Shown here piece after piece: positions 1 through 5,791 of a stretch of DNA of 6,255 nucleotides. The position numbers were made by a program, and so were the translations under genes. Source of the DNA: Campylobacteraceae bacterium. Lineage in GTDB: Bacteria; Campylobacterota; Campylobacteria; Campylobacterales; Campylobacteraceae. Position 1 is the first letter of the stretch. The number at the start of each line of letters is the position of its first letter. Under the pieces are notes generated by a model, which worked only from the letters and a program-made list of their open reading frames with translations, made no database searches and had not been told where the DNA came from. The DNA is taken from NCBI GenBank assembly GCA_012521935.1, contig JAAYLJ010000031.1:1-6255 (forward strand), written 5' to 3'.

Positions 1-6
1 TAATTA

Positions 7-2259
7 TTGTTTGTTAAATCTAGTCAAGATTGGTGGTCTGTGAAAAGAGTATCCATTTTACCTATTGCGATTTTTATCTATTTAGCTTTACAAGGTACTA
101 TTCGTTTTTTGTTTTATGAGAGTTACCTTAATGATGCCTCATCATACGCTCACAACTTAACATACAAAAATGCAAGTATCTATCAAGGATTAATCGACTC
201 TTTTAGGCCTTTACCTGAATCGATTTTTTTAACTTTAATTGATTATCAAGGCTTTAATGAATTAGTTAATGAAGCAAATAAAACAAATGTGAATCAAAAA
301 GAGTACATAAAAAAGGCTCTTTTTGCAACCCTAAAACCAATTTTTGAAGAGAATTTAAAACCAAAGGGTTTTAAGCAATTACAACTTCATCTGCAAAGTA
401 GTGAGCGCTTTTTGCAACTATTTGATCCAAAATCTTATATAGATGAAGGGGTTTTATTCTCCCACTCACAACCTCTTAACAAGCCACTTGTTTATCAAGA
501 AGGATTTGATGGAAAGAGTGGAGATTATCACTATTTTTTCCCACTAATTTTTGAAAAAGAGCGTATTGGCACAATTGAGATGAGCATCTCTTTTGAACAC
601 TTTAATAAGAGTGTGAAAAATATAGTAAATTTTGCCATGTCTAAAACTTTAACTACAGATTTTTCTACAGATGAGCTTATGAAATATTTTACTTTAAATA
701 AAAGCAGCGCTCAAAAATTTCAAAGAAAGCTCCTTAGAGTGAATCAAAATGCTCTTGTTTTAAACAATAGCTCCATACTTACAGCTTTCTCACTACAAAA
801 TGCAAATGGAGAAAATTCAGGGTATCTTTTTAACTACATAAAAGATGATGATTTTGTTAAAACCTTATTCTCTAGGTTTATAGAAAATACAATTGTAAGT
901 GCAATACTTCTCATTTTAATAATTGTTTTAACTCTTTTTTACTACAGACATGTCTTAGTTTCGCAGTCTTTAAGAGAGCATGGCGCTGCAAAAGCTAGAG
1001 CAGATGCTCTACAAAAACAAAACACCTTTTTAAGCGATCTTTTTCAAACCATTCCATCTCCTGCTTTTTTGAAAAACTTAGATGGTGAGATTTTAAAGTG
1101 CAATGAAGCTTTTGCAAATTTAATGAAAAAACCATCTAGTAAAATAGTTGGCTCTACCATCTACGAGACTTTAGGAAAAGAGTACCATGAAGATTCAAAA
1201 GATGCGGATAATTATGTCTTATCTATCCAAAATCCTTTCACTTGCGAGTATGCCATAAATATTTTTGGCGAAGAGCGGATTTTTATCATTCATAAAAATT
1301 TAATTAAAAATAATGGAGAGATTTTTGGAATAGTAGCTATCTTGCAAGAGATTACTGAGAGAAAAAAGTATCAAGAAAGGCTTGAATTAGCACTAGAGGA
1401 AAATAGAGTTCAAAAAGCTAGGTTAGAACATGATCATGAAATTATAAATAACTATACCATTTTTGCAAGACTTGATAGCGCTGGAACCATACTAGAAGCT
1501 AGTAAGGCTTTAGTGGATGTTAGTGGATTTTCTACAAGTGAATTAGTAGGCAAGGCTTGGCACTCATTTAGTAATGAAAGTGAAGAGACTATATCTTCAC
1601 TAAGAATAAAAATGGCAGAACAGCCATCTCATAAAGAGATCTTATCTTTTGATAGAAAAGATGGAAATAGATATTGGTTAAAATGTACCATTTTATCCCA
1701 AACTTCTAAAGATGATAGAAAATATTATATGGTTTTTGGAACTGATATTAGCAATGAAGTTCATATAAAAAAGCTAAGCACAACAGATGATTTAACTCAA
1801 ATTGATAATAGAAGAAAATTAACTACGGATTTGAAAAATGCGCTAAGAGTTTCAAAAAGATACCCAGATGAACAGATAGCTTTTATTTTATTTGATATAG
1901 ATGATTTTAAAAAAGTTAATGATACTCATGGCCATTTAGTGGGTGATGCTATCTTAAAAGAGTTAGCGCATTTAGTAAAAAGTCACTTAAGAGAGGTTGA
2001 CTCATTTGCAAGATGGGGTGGAGAAGAGTTTGCCATCATTGCTCCAAAAACTGATATGCATGGAGCGCTTAATTTAACTGAAAAGTTAAGAGATTTAATA
2101 AGTTCATATAGATTTAAAGATGTAGAGCACATAACTTGTAGCTTTGGAGTTACTGAAATAAAATCAGATGATAGTGTTGAATCAATCACAAAAAGAGTAG
2201 ATGAAGCACTTTATATCTCTAAAGATAGAGGTAAAAATAGAGTTGAGTTTTTAGCTTAA
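7..2259 (+). CDS. Membrane-bound diguanylate cyclase with Cache-type sensor, two PAS domains and GGDEF domain
   Basis: This protein is predicted to make the second messenger c-di-GMP from two GTP in response to a periplasmic signal. Residues (numbered from the TTG at 7) fall into a first membrane helix at about 15-30, a periplasmic region at about 35-290, a second membrane helix at about 294-313, PAS domains at about 341-455 and 480-590 joined by a charged probable coiled coil, and a GGDEF domain from about 590 to the end. The periplasmic part has HLQSSERFLQLF and a later FFPLIFEKERIGTIEMS stretch, which resemble a double-Cache (dCache_3-like) sensor; this is recognition by eye. The catalytic motif is GGEEF (671-675), with FDIDDFKKVND and HGHLVGD for metal and nucleotide binding. 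An RxxD inhibitory site (REVD, 662-665) stands exactly five residues before it, so product inhibition is likely. No EAL or HD-GYP domain is present. The frame has a stop at 1-3 and no early ATG, so the start is TTG at 7 or GTG at 40; GTG40 gives a compact MKRVSILP N-terminus and has a weak GGTGG upstream. The ligand is unknown. Confidence 0.95.
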   Translation: MFVKSSQDWWSVKRVSILPIAIFIYLALQGTIRFLFYESYLNDASSYAHNLTYKNASIYQGLIDSFRPLPESIFLTLIDYQGFNELVNEANKTNVNQKEYIKKALFATLKPIFEENLKPKGFKQLQLHLQSSERFLQLFDPKSYIDEGVLFSHSQPLNKPLVYQEGFDGKSGDYHYFFPLIFEKERIGTIEMSISFEHFNKSVKNIVNFAMSKTLTTDFSTDELMKYFTLNKSSAQKFQRKLLRVNQNALVLNNSSILTAFSLQNANGENSGYLFNYIKDDDFVKTLFSRFIENTIVSAILLILIIVLTLFYYRHVLVSQSLREHGAAKARADALQKQNTFLSDLFQTIPSPAFLKNLDGEILKCNEAFANLMKKPSSKIVGSTIYETLGKEYHEDSKDADNYVLSIQNPFTCEYAINIFGEERIFIIHKNLIKNNGEIFGIVAILQEITERKKYQERLELALEENRVQKARLEHDHEIINNYTIFARLDSAGTILEASKALVDVSGFSTSELVGKAWHSFSNESEETISSLRIKMAEQPSHKEILSFDRKDGNRYWLKCTILSQTSKDDRKYYMVFGTDISNEVHIKKLSTTDDLTQIDNRRKLTTDLKNALRVSKRYPDEQIAFILFDIDDFKKVNDTHGHLVGDAILKELAHLVKSHLREVDSFARWGGEEFAIIAPKTDMHGALNLTEKLRDLISSYRFKDVEHITCSFGVTEIKSDDSVESITKRVDEALYISKDRGKNRVEFLA

Positions 2260-3390
2260 TCTTTTTGCGCAAGAAAAGCCAGAAGCAAACGCCCAGTGAA
2301 GATTGTATCCTCCAAGCATTCCTGTTACATTTAAAACTTCACCTACGAAATAGAGCCTTTTTTGGAGTTTGCTCTCAAAACTCTTTGGGCAAATCTCATC
2401 GGTGCAAACTCCACCTTTTAACACTTCAGCTTTAACTTCTCCTAAAGTTCCAGCAGGTGCAAAAGAGTAGTTGTGAAATGTTTCTTCTATCTTTGCTAAC
2501 TCTTCTTTTGAAAACTTCTCTAATGGTAAATCATTTAAATTTACACTAAACAAAAGTGCTTTGGTAAATCTTTTTGGCAAAGGAAGGAGTGAGCTAAGTT
2601 GTTTTTTACCACCACTTTTTAAAAGTTTTAAAACATTAAGATTTGGTAAAAAATCTATCTTTATTGTGCCTTTTTTCCAAAATAAAGAGATATTTAAAGC
2701 TAGTGGCCCACTAATGCCTTTATGGGTAAAAAGTAGCAAATCTTCAAGAATTTTACCCTCTATTTCCACTCTTGCTTCAATAGAAGTTCCACTTAACTCT
2801 TTCATCCAAAACTGCTCTTTTTGCAGCGTCATGGGAGCTAAGGCTGGAGAGGTTTTTACAACGCTATGTCCAAACTTTTTTGCTACTAGGTAGCCAATAT
2901 CACTAACCCCGCAAGCTGGCCAAGCAGTTGAGCCAGATGCAACAATCAAAGCTTTTGAAAAATAGCTACTATCTTTACTTTTTATCTCAAACAAATCATT
3001 TTTAAAATTAACCTCACAAACCTTAAATGAAGTGACTATTTTTTTATCTTGATTTAACTCTATGAGTCTATTTAAAAACTCTTTTGAGCTATTTTTACCA
3101 AAGATTTTTCCAAAATCTCTTTTAATAGTTTGAATGTTTTTAAAAAAATTTAAAGAGTTTTTTGAAGTGAAGCTCTCTAGGGCAAAAGAGATAAACTCAC
3201 TATTTGCTAAATAGTTATTTGTAGATATATTTTCATTTGTAAAGTTGCATTTTCCACCACCACTTACTAAAAGTTTTTTTCCTAAAGTGGAGCTTTGCTC
3301 AAGAATAATGCAGCTAGTTTTTTTAGAAATATTTGCAGCGCACATTAAAGCTGATGCGCCGCCTCCTAGGATTGCTAAATCATAAATCAT
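2251..3390 (-). CDS. BaiN/HI0933 (YhiN)-family FAD-dependent oxidoreductase
   Basis: This 379-residue protein is a flavoprotein of the HI0933/YhiN/BaiN family, a widespread group whose physiological substrate is mostly unknown. The N-terminus carries the dinucleotide-binding fold (DLAILGGGASALMCAA, residues 4-19), followed by the family signature GKKLLVSGGGKCNFTN (37-52). The C-terminal FAD-contacting part is also present, with KGGVCTDEI, FVGEVLNVTG and GGYNLHWAFASG. Length is close to, or slightly below, the roughly 390-410 residues usual in the family. The usual GEVLDVDG is GEVLNVTG here, a modest change of unclear meaning. It is the last gene of the purU-trmL operon: its ATG overlaps the trmL stop by one base (TGATG), suggesting translational coupling. 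Its TAA lies inside the end of the convergent cyclase gene. The family assignment is firm; the reaction cannot be stated from sequence. Confidence 0.93.
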   Translation of the reverse strand: MIYDLAILGGGASALMCAANISKKTSCIILEQSSTLGKKLLVSGGGKCNFTNENISTNNYLANSEFISFALESFTSKNSLNFFKNIQTIKRDFGKIFGKNSSKEFLNRLIELNQDKKIVTSFKVCEVNFKNDLFEIKSKDSSYFSKALIVASGSTAWPACGVSDIGYLVAKKFGHSVVKTSPALAPMTLQKEQFWMKELSGTSIEARVEIEGKILEDLLLFTHKGISGPLALNISLFWKKGTIKIDFLPNLNVLKLLKSGGKKQLSSLLPLPKRFTKALLFSVNLNDLPLEKFSKEELAKIEETFHNYSFAPAGTLGEVKAEVLKGGVCTDEICPKSFESKLQKRLYFVGEVLNVTGMLGGYNLHWAFASGFSCAKRLS

Positions 3391-3869
3391 CAGTAGCTTA
3401 ACTCATCTTTAAAGTGGTTAAAGTTTTGCCTAATAGCTTCATACGCAACTATTCCAACACTTGTTGCAAGGTTTAAACTTCTTCCATCTTTTCCCATTGG
3501 GATTTTTATGGATTGGTTTGGATTTTTTTCAAGTAAAAATGGTGGCAAACCTGTAGATTCTCCACCAAAAAGTAAAAAATCATCTTTTTTAAAAGTAGCT
3601 TCAAAATATAGTTTTTTAGCCTTAGTTGTTGCGTAGAAAAATCTTGCACTATCTTTGTTATTTTTTTCTAAAAACTCCTCTAAAATCTCCCAAACTTTTA
3701 AATCTAACAAATGCCAATAGTCAAGCCCTGCCCTTTTTACAGACTTTTCATCTAAGTTAAAAAGTGTTGGTTTTACTATGTGTAAAGTTGCGCCTATATT
3801 TACACACATCCTACCAATACTACCGCTATTTTGAGGAATTTGAGGGTGGACTAAAACTATATTTAACAT
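3390..3869 (-). CDS. trmL: tRNA (cytidine/uridine-34 2'-O)-methyltransferase TrmL
   Basis: This is a SPOUT-fold (TrmH/SpoU superfamily) methyltransferase that uses S-adenosylmethionine to methylate the ribose of the wobble nucleotide 34, in certain leucine tRNAs in E. coli. All three family motifs are visible in 159 residues, the normal single-domain length: PQIPQNSGSIGRMC (9-22), FGGESTGLP (101-109), and the knot-forming SAM site IPMGKDGRSLNLATSVGI (123-140) followed by YEAIRQ. RAGLDYW (47-53) is also characteristic of TrmL. The start is fixed by the family N-terminus (MLNIVLVHPQIPQN). No Shine-Dalgarno is visible before it (the sequence is only A/T rich), and its ATG overlaps the purU stop as TAATG. 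Translation therefore probably depends on ribosomes finishing purU. Close relatives could differ in substrate, but the C34/U34 assignment is the usual one for this subfamily. Confidence 0.93.
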   Translation of the reverse strand: MLNIVLVHPQIPQNSGSIGRMCVNIGATLHIVKPTLFNLDEKSVKRAGLDYWHLLDLKVWEILEEFLEKNNKDSARFFYATTKAKKLYFEATFKKDDFLLFGGESTGLPPFLLEKNPNQSIKIPMGKDGRSLNLATSVGIVAYEAIRQNFNHFKDELSY

Positions 3870-4702
3870 TAAAAGATAATTGTTTTATTTTGATTTACAA
3901 ATATCCTATCCTCAAGTGCTAAATCTAAAGCATTTGAAAGTACAACCTTTTCTACATTTCTACCTGCTTTTTGCATCTCTTTCCATCCTAAGGTGTGATC
4001 AATGTGAATTACATCTTGAGAAATGATTGGACCCTCATCTAAATCATCATTTACAAAATGAGCGGTTGCGCCTATGATTTTAACTCCCCTTGAGTACGCT
4101 TGCTTGTATGGATTTGCCCCAATGAAGGCTGGCAAAAAGGAGTGGTGAATGTTTATCATTTTATTTTTATAGTGTTTTACAAAATCTGGTGAAAGGATTC
4201 TCATATATTTAGCTAATACTAAAAAATCTATCTCATATTTTGATAAAACTTTTAGTATCTCCTCTTCATGCTCTTCTCTTTTTAAATCTTCATGAGAAAC
4301 ATGATAGTAAGGTATATCAAATTTTTGTGCTAAAGAGCCTAAATCATCATAGTTTGAAATGATTGCTAATATGTTAGCCTCAAGTTCATTGCTATAATGT
4401 TTTAGTAAAATATCCCCAATGCAATGACTCTCTTTTGTTCCCATTAAGACAATATTTTTCTTAGCAACCTTAGAAAGATATATGTTTGCATTGTTTGGTA
4501 ACATAGCTTTTAAAGTCCCCTTAAAAGCTTCTTTGTCCATAGTGCCACTAAGCTTGGCTCTAAAGAAAAACTTTTGAAACTGAGCGTCAACAAACTCATC
4601 ATTTTTTATGATATTTAATTGGTATTTAAAAACTACATCAGCTATTCTATATATGAGCCCTTGTTCGTCTTTACAATCTATCTTTAAAATATACTCTTTC
4701 AT
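3869..4702 (-). CDS. purU: Formyltetrahydrofolate deformylase PurU
   Basis: PurU hydrolyses 10-formyltetrahydrofolate to formate and tetrahydrofolate, balancing one-carbon pools and supplying formate (for example for PurT in purine synthesis). The 277-residue protein matches the family length (E. coli about 280). Residues 1-75 form a regulatory ACT-like domain (YILKIDCKDEQGLIYRIADV), and residues 82-277 a formyltransferase/hydrolase domain. The catalytic triad is visible: N184 and H186 in INIHHSFLPAF, and D222 in NDDLDEGPI. The frame is open further upstream to an ATG at 4843, but the start at 4702 is preferred. It has a near-perfect Shine-Dalgarno (GGAGG, four bases before the ATG), it gives the family N-terminus, and the longer version would overlap the divergent gene and erase its promoter. 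It is the first gene of the purU-trmL-baiN-like operon. Methionine or glycine sensing by the ACT domain, as in E. coli, is possible but not shown. Confidence 0.95.
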   Translation of the reverse strand: MKEYILKIDCKDEQGLIYRIADVVFKYQLNIIKNDEFVDAQFQKFFFRAKLSGTMDKEAFKGTLKAMLPNNANIYLSKVAKKNIVLMGTKESHCIGDILLKHYSNELEANILAIISNYDDLGSLAQKFDIPYYHVSHEDLKREEHEEEILKVLSKYEIDFLVLAKYMRILSPDFVKHYKNKMINIHHSFLPAFIGANPYKQAYSRGVKIIGATAHFVNDDLDEGPIISQDVIHIDHTLGWKEMQKAGRNVEKVVLSNALDLALEDRIFVNQNKTIIF

Positions 4703-4706
4703 AATT

Positions 4707-4711
4707 CCTCC
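4707..4711 (-). promoter_or_regulatory. Ribosome binding site of purU
   Basis: On the minus strand the sequence reads GGAGGAATTATG, a full Shine-Dalgarno four bases before the ATG at 4702. It decides the start of purU against the in-frame ATG at 4843. It is much stronger than the sites before the other two genes of the operon, so ribosome loading for the whole operon probably happens here. Confidence 0.9.
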
Positions 4712-4723
4712 ACAAAAGATAAA

Positions 4724-4734
4724 ATTATACCAAA
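4724..4734 (-). promoter_or_regulatory. Sigma-70 promoter of the purU operon (extended -10)
   Basis: Read on the minus strand, this is TTTGGTATAAT: a perfect TATAAT box (4724-4729) with an extended TTTGG in front. That is the typical housekeeping promoter of Campylobacterota, where a -35 box is often not recognisable. Transcription should start near 4717, giving a short leader of about 15 nt before purU. The start point is inferred. Confidence 0.8.
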
Positions 4735-4771
4735 GCTTTTTATTAAGTGGTTTTACTAAGCTAAAAAGCAG

Positions 4772-4777
4772 TATATT
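4772..4777 (+). promoter_or_regulatory. Possible -10 box of the NeuD/PglD-like gene
   Basis: TATATT lies 30 bases before the ATG at 4808, in the 105-bp gap between two divergent genes. No convincing -35 box or TG extension is seen, and other AT-rich hexamers nearby could serve, so the exact position is weak. It would stand back-to-back with the purU promoter, about 40 bp away. Confidence 0.35.
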
Positions 4778-4807
4778 AGTATTAAAATTTTTCAAAAAGG
4801 CTTTAAA

Positions 4808-5404
4808 ATGAGGGCTTTGTATATTTATGGTACTGGTGGGCATGGTGGAGTTTTAGCCGATATTGCTCATTTAAGAGGTTATGATGAAGTTATCTTTTTA
4901 GATGATGAAAACCCAGACTTTCCAAATTTAGAAGATATAGGCAAAAGACAAGATATTCCCGTAGCTTTAGCCATTGAGAGTAACCATAGAAGAAAAGTTT
5001 TATTTCAAAAGTTAAAAAGCATGGGACTTAAGATTGAAACTCTTATTCATCCAAGTGCTATCATCTCTAAAAGCGCTAAAATTGAAGAAGGGTGTGCAGT
5101 AATGGCTGGGGTTATTATAAATCATGGGGCTATTTTAGAAAAAGGGGTTATTGTAAATAGTGGATCAATAGTTGAGTATAAAAGCACTTTAAAAGAGTTT
5201 TCAAACATTGCTCCAAGAGTTGCAATTGCTAGAAATGTTGTGGTAGAGAGCTTAACTCACATAGGAATAGGATCAAGCATAATTCAAGATATTAAAATAG
5301 GCAGTGAGTCCATAATTGGGGCAGGTTCTGTTGTTGTTTCTGATATTTTGTCAAATGTTGTAGCTTATGGAGTTCCTTGCAAGATGCAAAAAAAGCGAAA
5401 TTAG
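4808..5404 (+). CDS. NeuD/PglD-family sugar O/N-acyltransferase-like protein with altered active site
   Basis: The 198-residue protein has the two-part build of the NeuD/PglD family. An N-terminal nucleotide-sugar-binding Rossmann-like domain (YIYGTGGHGGVLADIA, residues 5-20; EVIFLDD) is followed by a left-handed beta-helix of hexapeptide repeats from about residue 85. It ends in SVVVSDILSNVVAYGVPCKM, the usual C-terminus. Family members acetylate amino- or hydroxy-sugars with acetyl-CoA during glycan or sialic-acid synthesis. Against the C. jejuni PglD sequence as I recall it, the alignment is ungapped here. The catalytic histidine (PglD His125) is Tyr124 and the next residue Glu is Lys125. 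The second histidine (His134) is Asn133, and turn glycines that follow are Arg137 and Arg142. The N-terminal His12 is kept. The protein may therefore use another mechanism, bind without catalysis, or be inactive. An AAGG seven bases before the ATG supports this start. No glycan genes are adjacent, so its substrate cannot be inferred from context. Confidence 0.85.
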   Translation: MRALYIYGTGGHGGVLADIAHLRGYDEVIFLDDENPDFPNLEDIGKRQDIPVALAIESNHRRKVLFQKLKSMGLKIETLIHPSAIISKSAKIEEGCAVMAGVIINHGAILEKGVIVNSGSIVEYKSTLKEFSNIAPRVAIARNVVVESLTHIGIGSSIIQDIKIGSESIIGAGSVVVSDILSNVVAYGVPCKMQKKRN

Positions 5405-5412
5405 TCTTGCGA

Positions 5413-5435
5413 TTTAAAGTTTTTTTGGATATTAT
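5413..5435 (+). promoter_or_regulatory. Sigma-70 promoter of the cold-shock gene
   Basis: The site has a TTTAAAGT element (5413-5420), a T-tract ending in GGA (5421-5429) and a TATTAT -10 box (5430-5435). This matches the order of elements described for Campylobacter housekeeping promoters: a TTTAAGT-like -35 region, a T-rich -16 region with TTTTTTTG, and TATAAT. A TTGCGA at 5407-5412 would also sit 17 bp upstream as a loose classical -35. The expected transcript start is about 5442. The T-tract begins 16 bases after the upstream stop codon. Confidence 0.7.
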
Positions 5436-5501
5436 TGAGAGTTTGAAAGATAAGTGCGTTTTATTTATCGGTTTATTATTGTAAGACCTTGCTTCACAGT
5501 T

Positions 5502-5557
5502 AATTCACCCCAAATATATCCGCTAGATTTCGACCACCACCACTTTTGGGGTGTATT
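5502..5557 (+). repeat. Inverted repeat (hairpin) in the cold-shock mRNA leader
   Basis: CACCCCAAA (5506-5514) is a perfect 9-bp inverted match to TTTGGGGTG (5545-5553). Three further pairs follow outside one mismatch (AAT 5502-5504 with ATT 5555-5557). The 30-nt loop contains ACCACCACCAC (5533-5543), whose CACC units could pair with the same GGTG in competing registers. The stem ends about 8 bases before the AAGGA ribosome binding site. It could be a temperature-responsive leader, a stabilising 5' structure or an attenuator; the sequence alone does not decide. Confidence 0.7.
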
Positions 5558-5564
5558 TTACAAA

Positions 5565-5569
5565 AAGGA
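5565..5569 (+). promoter_or_regulatory. Ribosome binding site of the cold-shock gene
   Basis: AAGGA ends six bases before the ATG at 5576. Another in-frame ATG at 5570 touches the site with no spacing, so 5576 is the better start. This also gives the usual short N-terminus of the family. Confidence 0.8.
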
Positions 5570-5575
5570 ATGCGA

Positions 5576-5791
5576 ATGTCCATTCAAAACGGTACAGTTA
5601 AATGGTTTAACGATGAGAAAGGTTATGGTTTTATCCAACCTGATGATGGAAGTAAAGATGTTTTTGTCCATTTTAGACAAATTAATAACTCTGGAGAGGG
5701 TAGAATTACTCTTCTTGAGGGACAAAAAGTTACTTATGAAGTAGGAGAAGGCCAAAAAGGCCCACAAGCAGAGAATGTAACTCCGCTTTAA
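5576..5791 (+). CDS. CspA-type cold-shock protein
   Basis: This 71-residue protein is a single cold-shock domain, a five-stranded barrel that binds single-stranded RNA and DNA and melts mRNA structure, acting as an RNA chaperone in the cytoplasm. It starts with MSIQNGTVKWFN, and both nucleic-acid-binding motifs are intact: RNP1 KGYGFIQ (residues 15-21) and RNP2 DVFVHF (28-33). It ends with the typical GPQAENVTPL. Length is normal (65-75). It is preceded by its own promoter, a long leader with a hairpin and a good ribosome binding site, and followed by a hairpin terminator, so it is probably a single-gene unit. Whether it is induced by cold or made constitutively cannot be read from the protein; several paralogues often coexist in a genome, so no numbered csp symbol is given. 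Confidence 0.96.
   Translation: MSIQNGTVKWFNDEKGYGFIQPDDGSKDVFVHFRQINNSGEGRITLLEGQKVTYEVGEGQKGPQAENVTPL

Larger units (their letters stand above)
5405..5575 (+). promoter_or_regulatory. Intergenic region and long structured leader of the cold-shock gene
   Basis: This 171-bp gap holds a promoter at its left end (5413-5435), a probable transcript start near 5442, and then a leader of about 134 nt. The leader has an inverted repeat (5506-5514 with 5545-5553) and a ribosome binding site at its end. Long structured leaders are known for cspA-type mRNAs, where folding changes with temperature. No Rho-independent terminator for the upstream gene and no convincing leader peptide were found. The start point and any regulatory role are inferred. 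Confidence 0.6.

Noticed and set aside
2213..2226. Short hairpin TATCT/AGATA near the end of the cyclase gene as a terminator for the purU operon
   Set aside because: Only five A/T-rich base pairs and no following T run; it is within coding sequence and expected by chance in AT-rich DNA.
2561..2893. Open frame on the + strand inside the flavoprotein gene
   Set aside because: It is antisense to a clearly conserved gene, has no domain signal, and is a by-product of its codon use.
4703..4843. In-frame upstream extension of purU to an ATG at 4843
   Set aside because: The extra 47 residues match nothing in the family and would overlap the divergent gene and its promoter. They also ignore the near-perfect Shine-Dalgarno before the ATG at 4702.
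5471..5542. tRNA- or tmRNA-like end (TTCGACCACCACCA) in the cold-shock leader
   Set aside because: No acceptor stem, D arm or anticodon arm pairs upstream. The CCACCACCA is better explained as part of the hairpin loop.
5546..5575. Longer cold-shock protein from the TTG at 5546 or the ATG at 5570
   Set aside because: TTG at 5546 has no ribosome binding site and lies in the hairpin stem. ATG at 5570 touches the AAGGA. ATG at 5576 has correct spacing and the family N-terminus.
5454..5744. Open frame (GTG start) through the leader and into the cold-shock gene in another frame
   Set aside because: Its second half is just the cold-shock gene read out of frame, there is no ribosome binding site, and the composition is not protein-like (HHH-rich, cysteine-rich).
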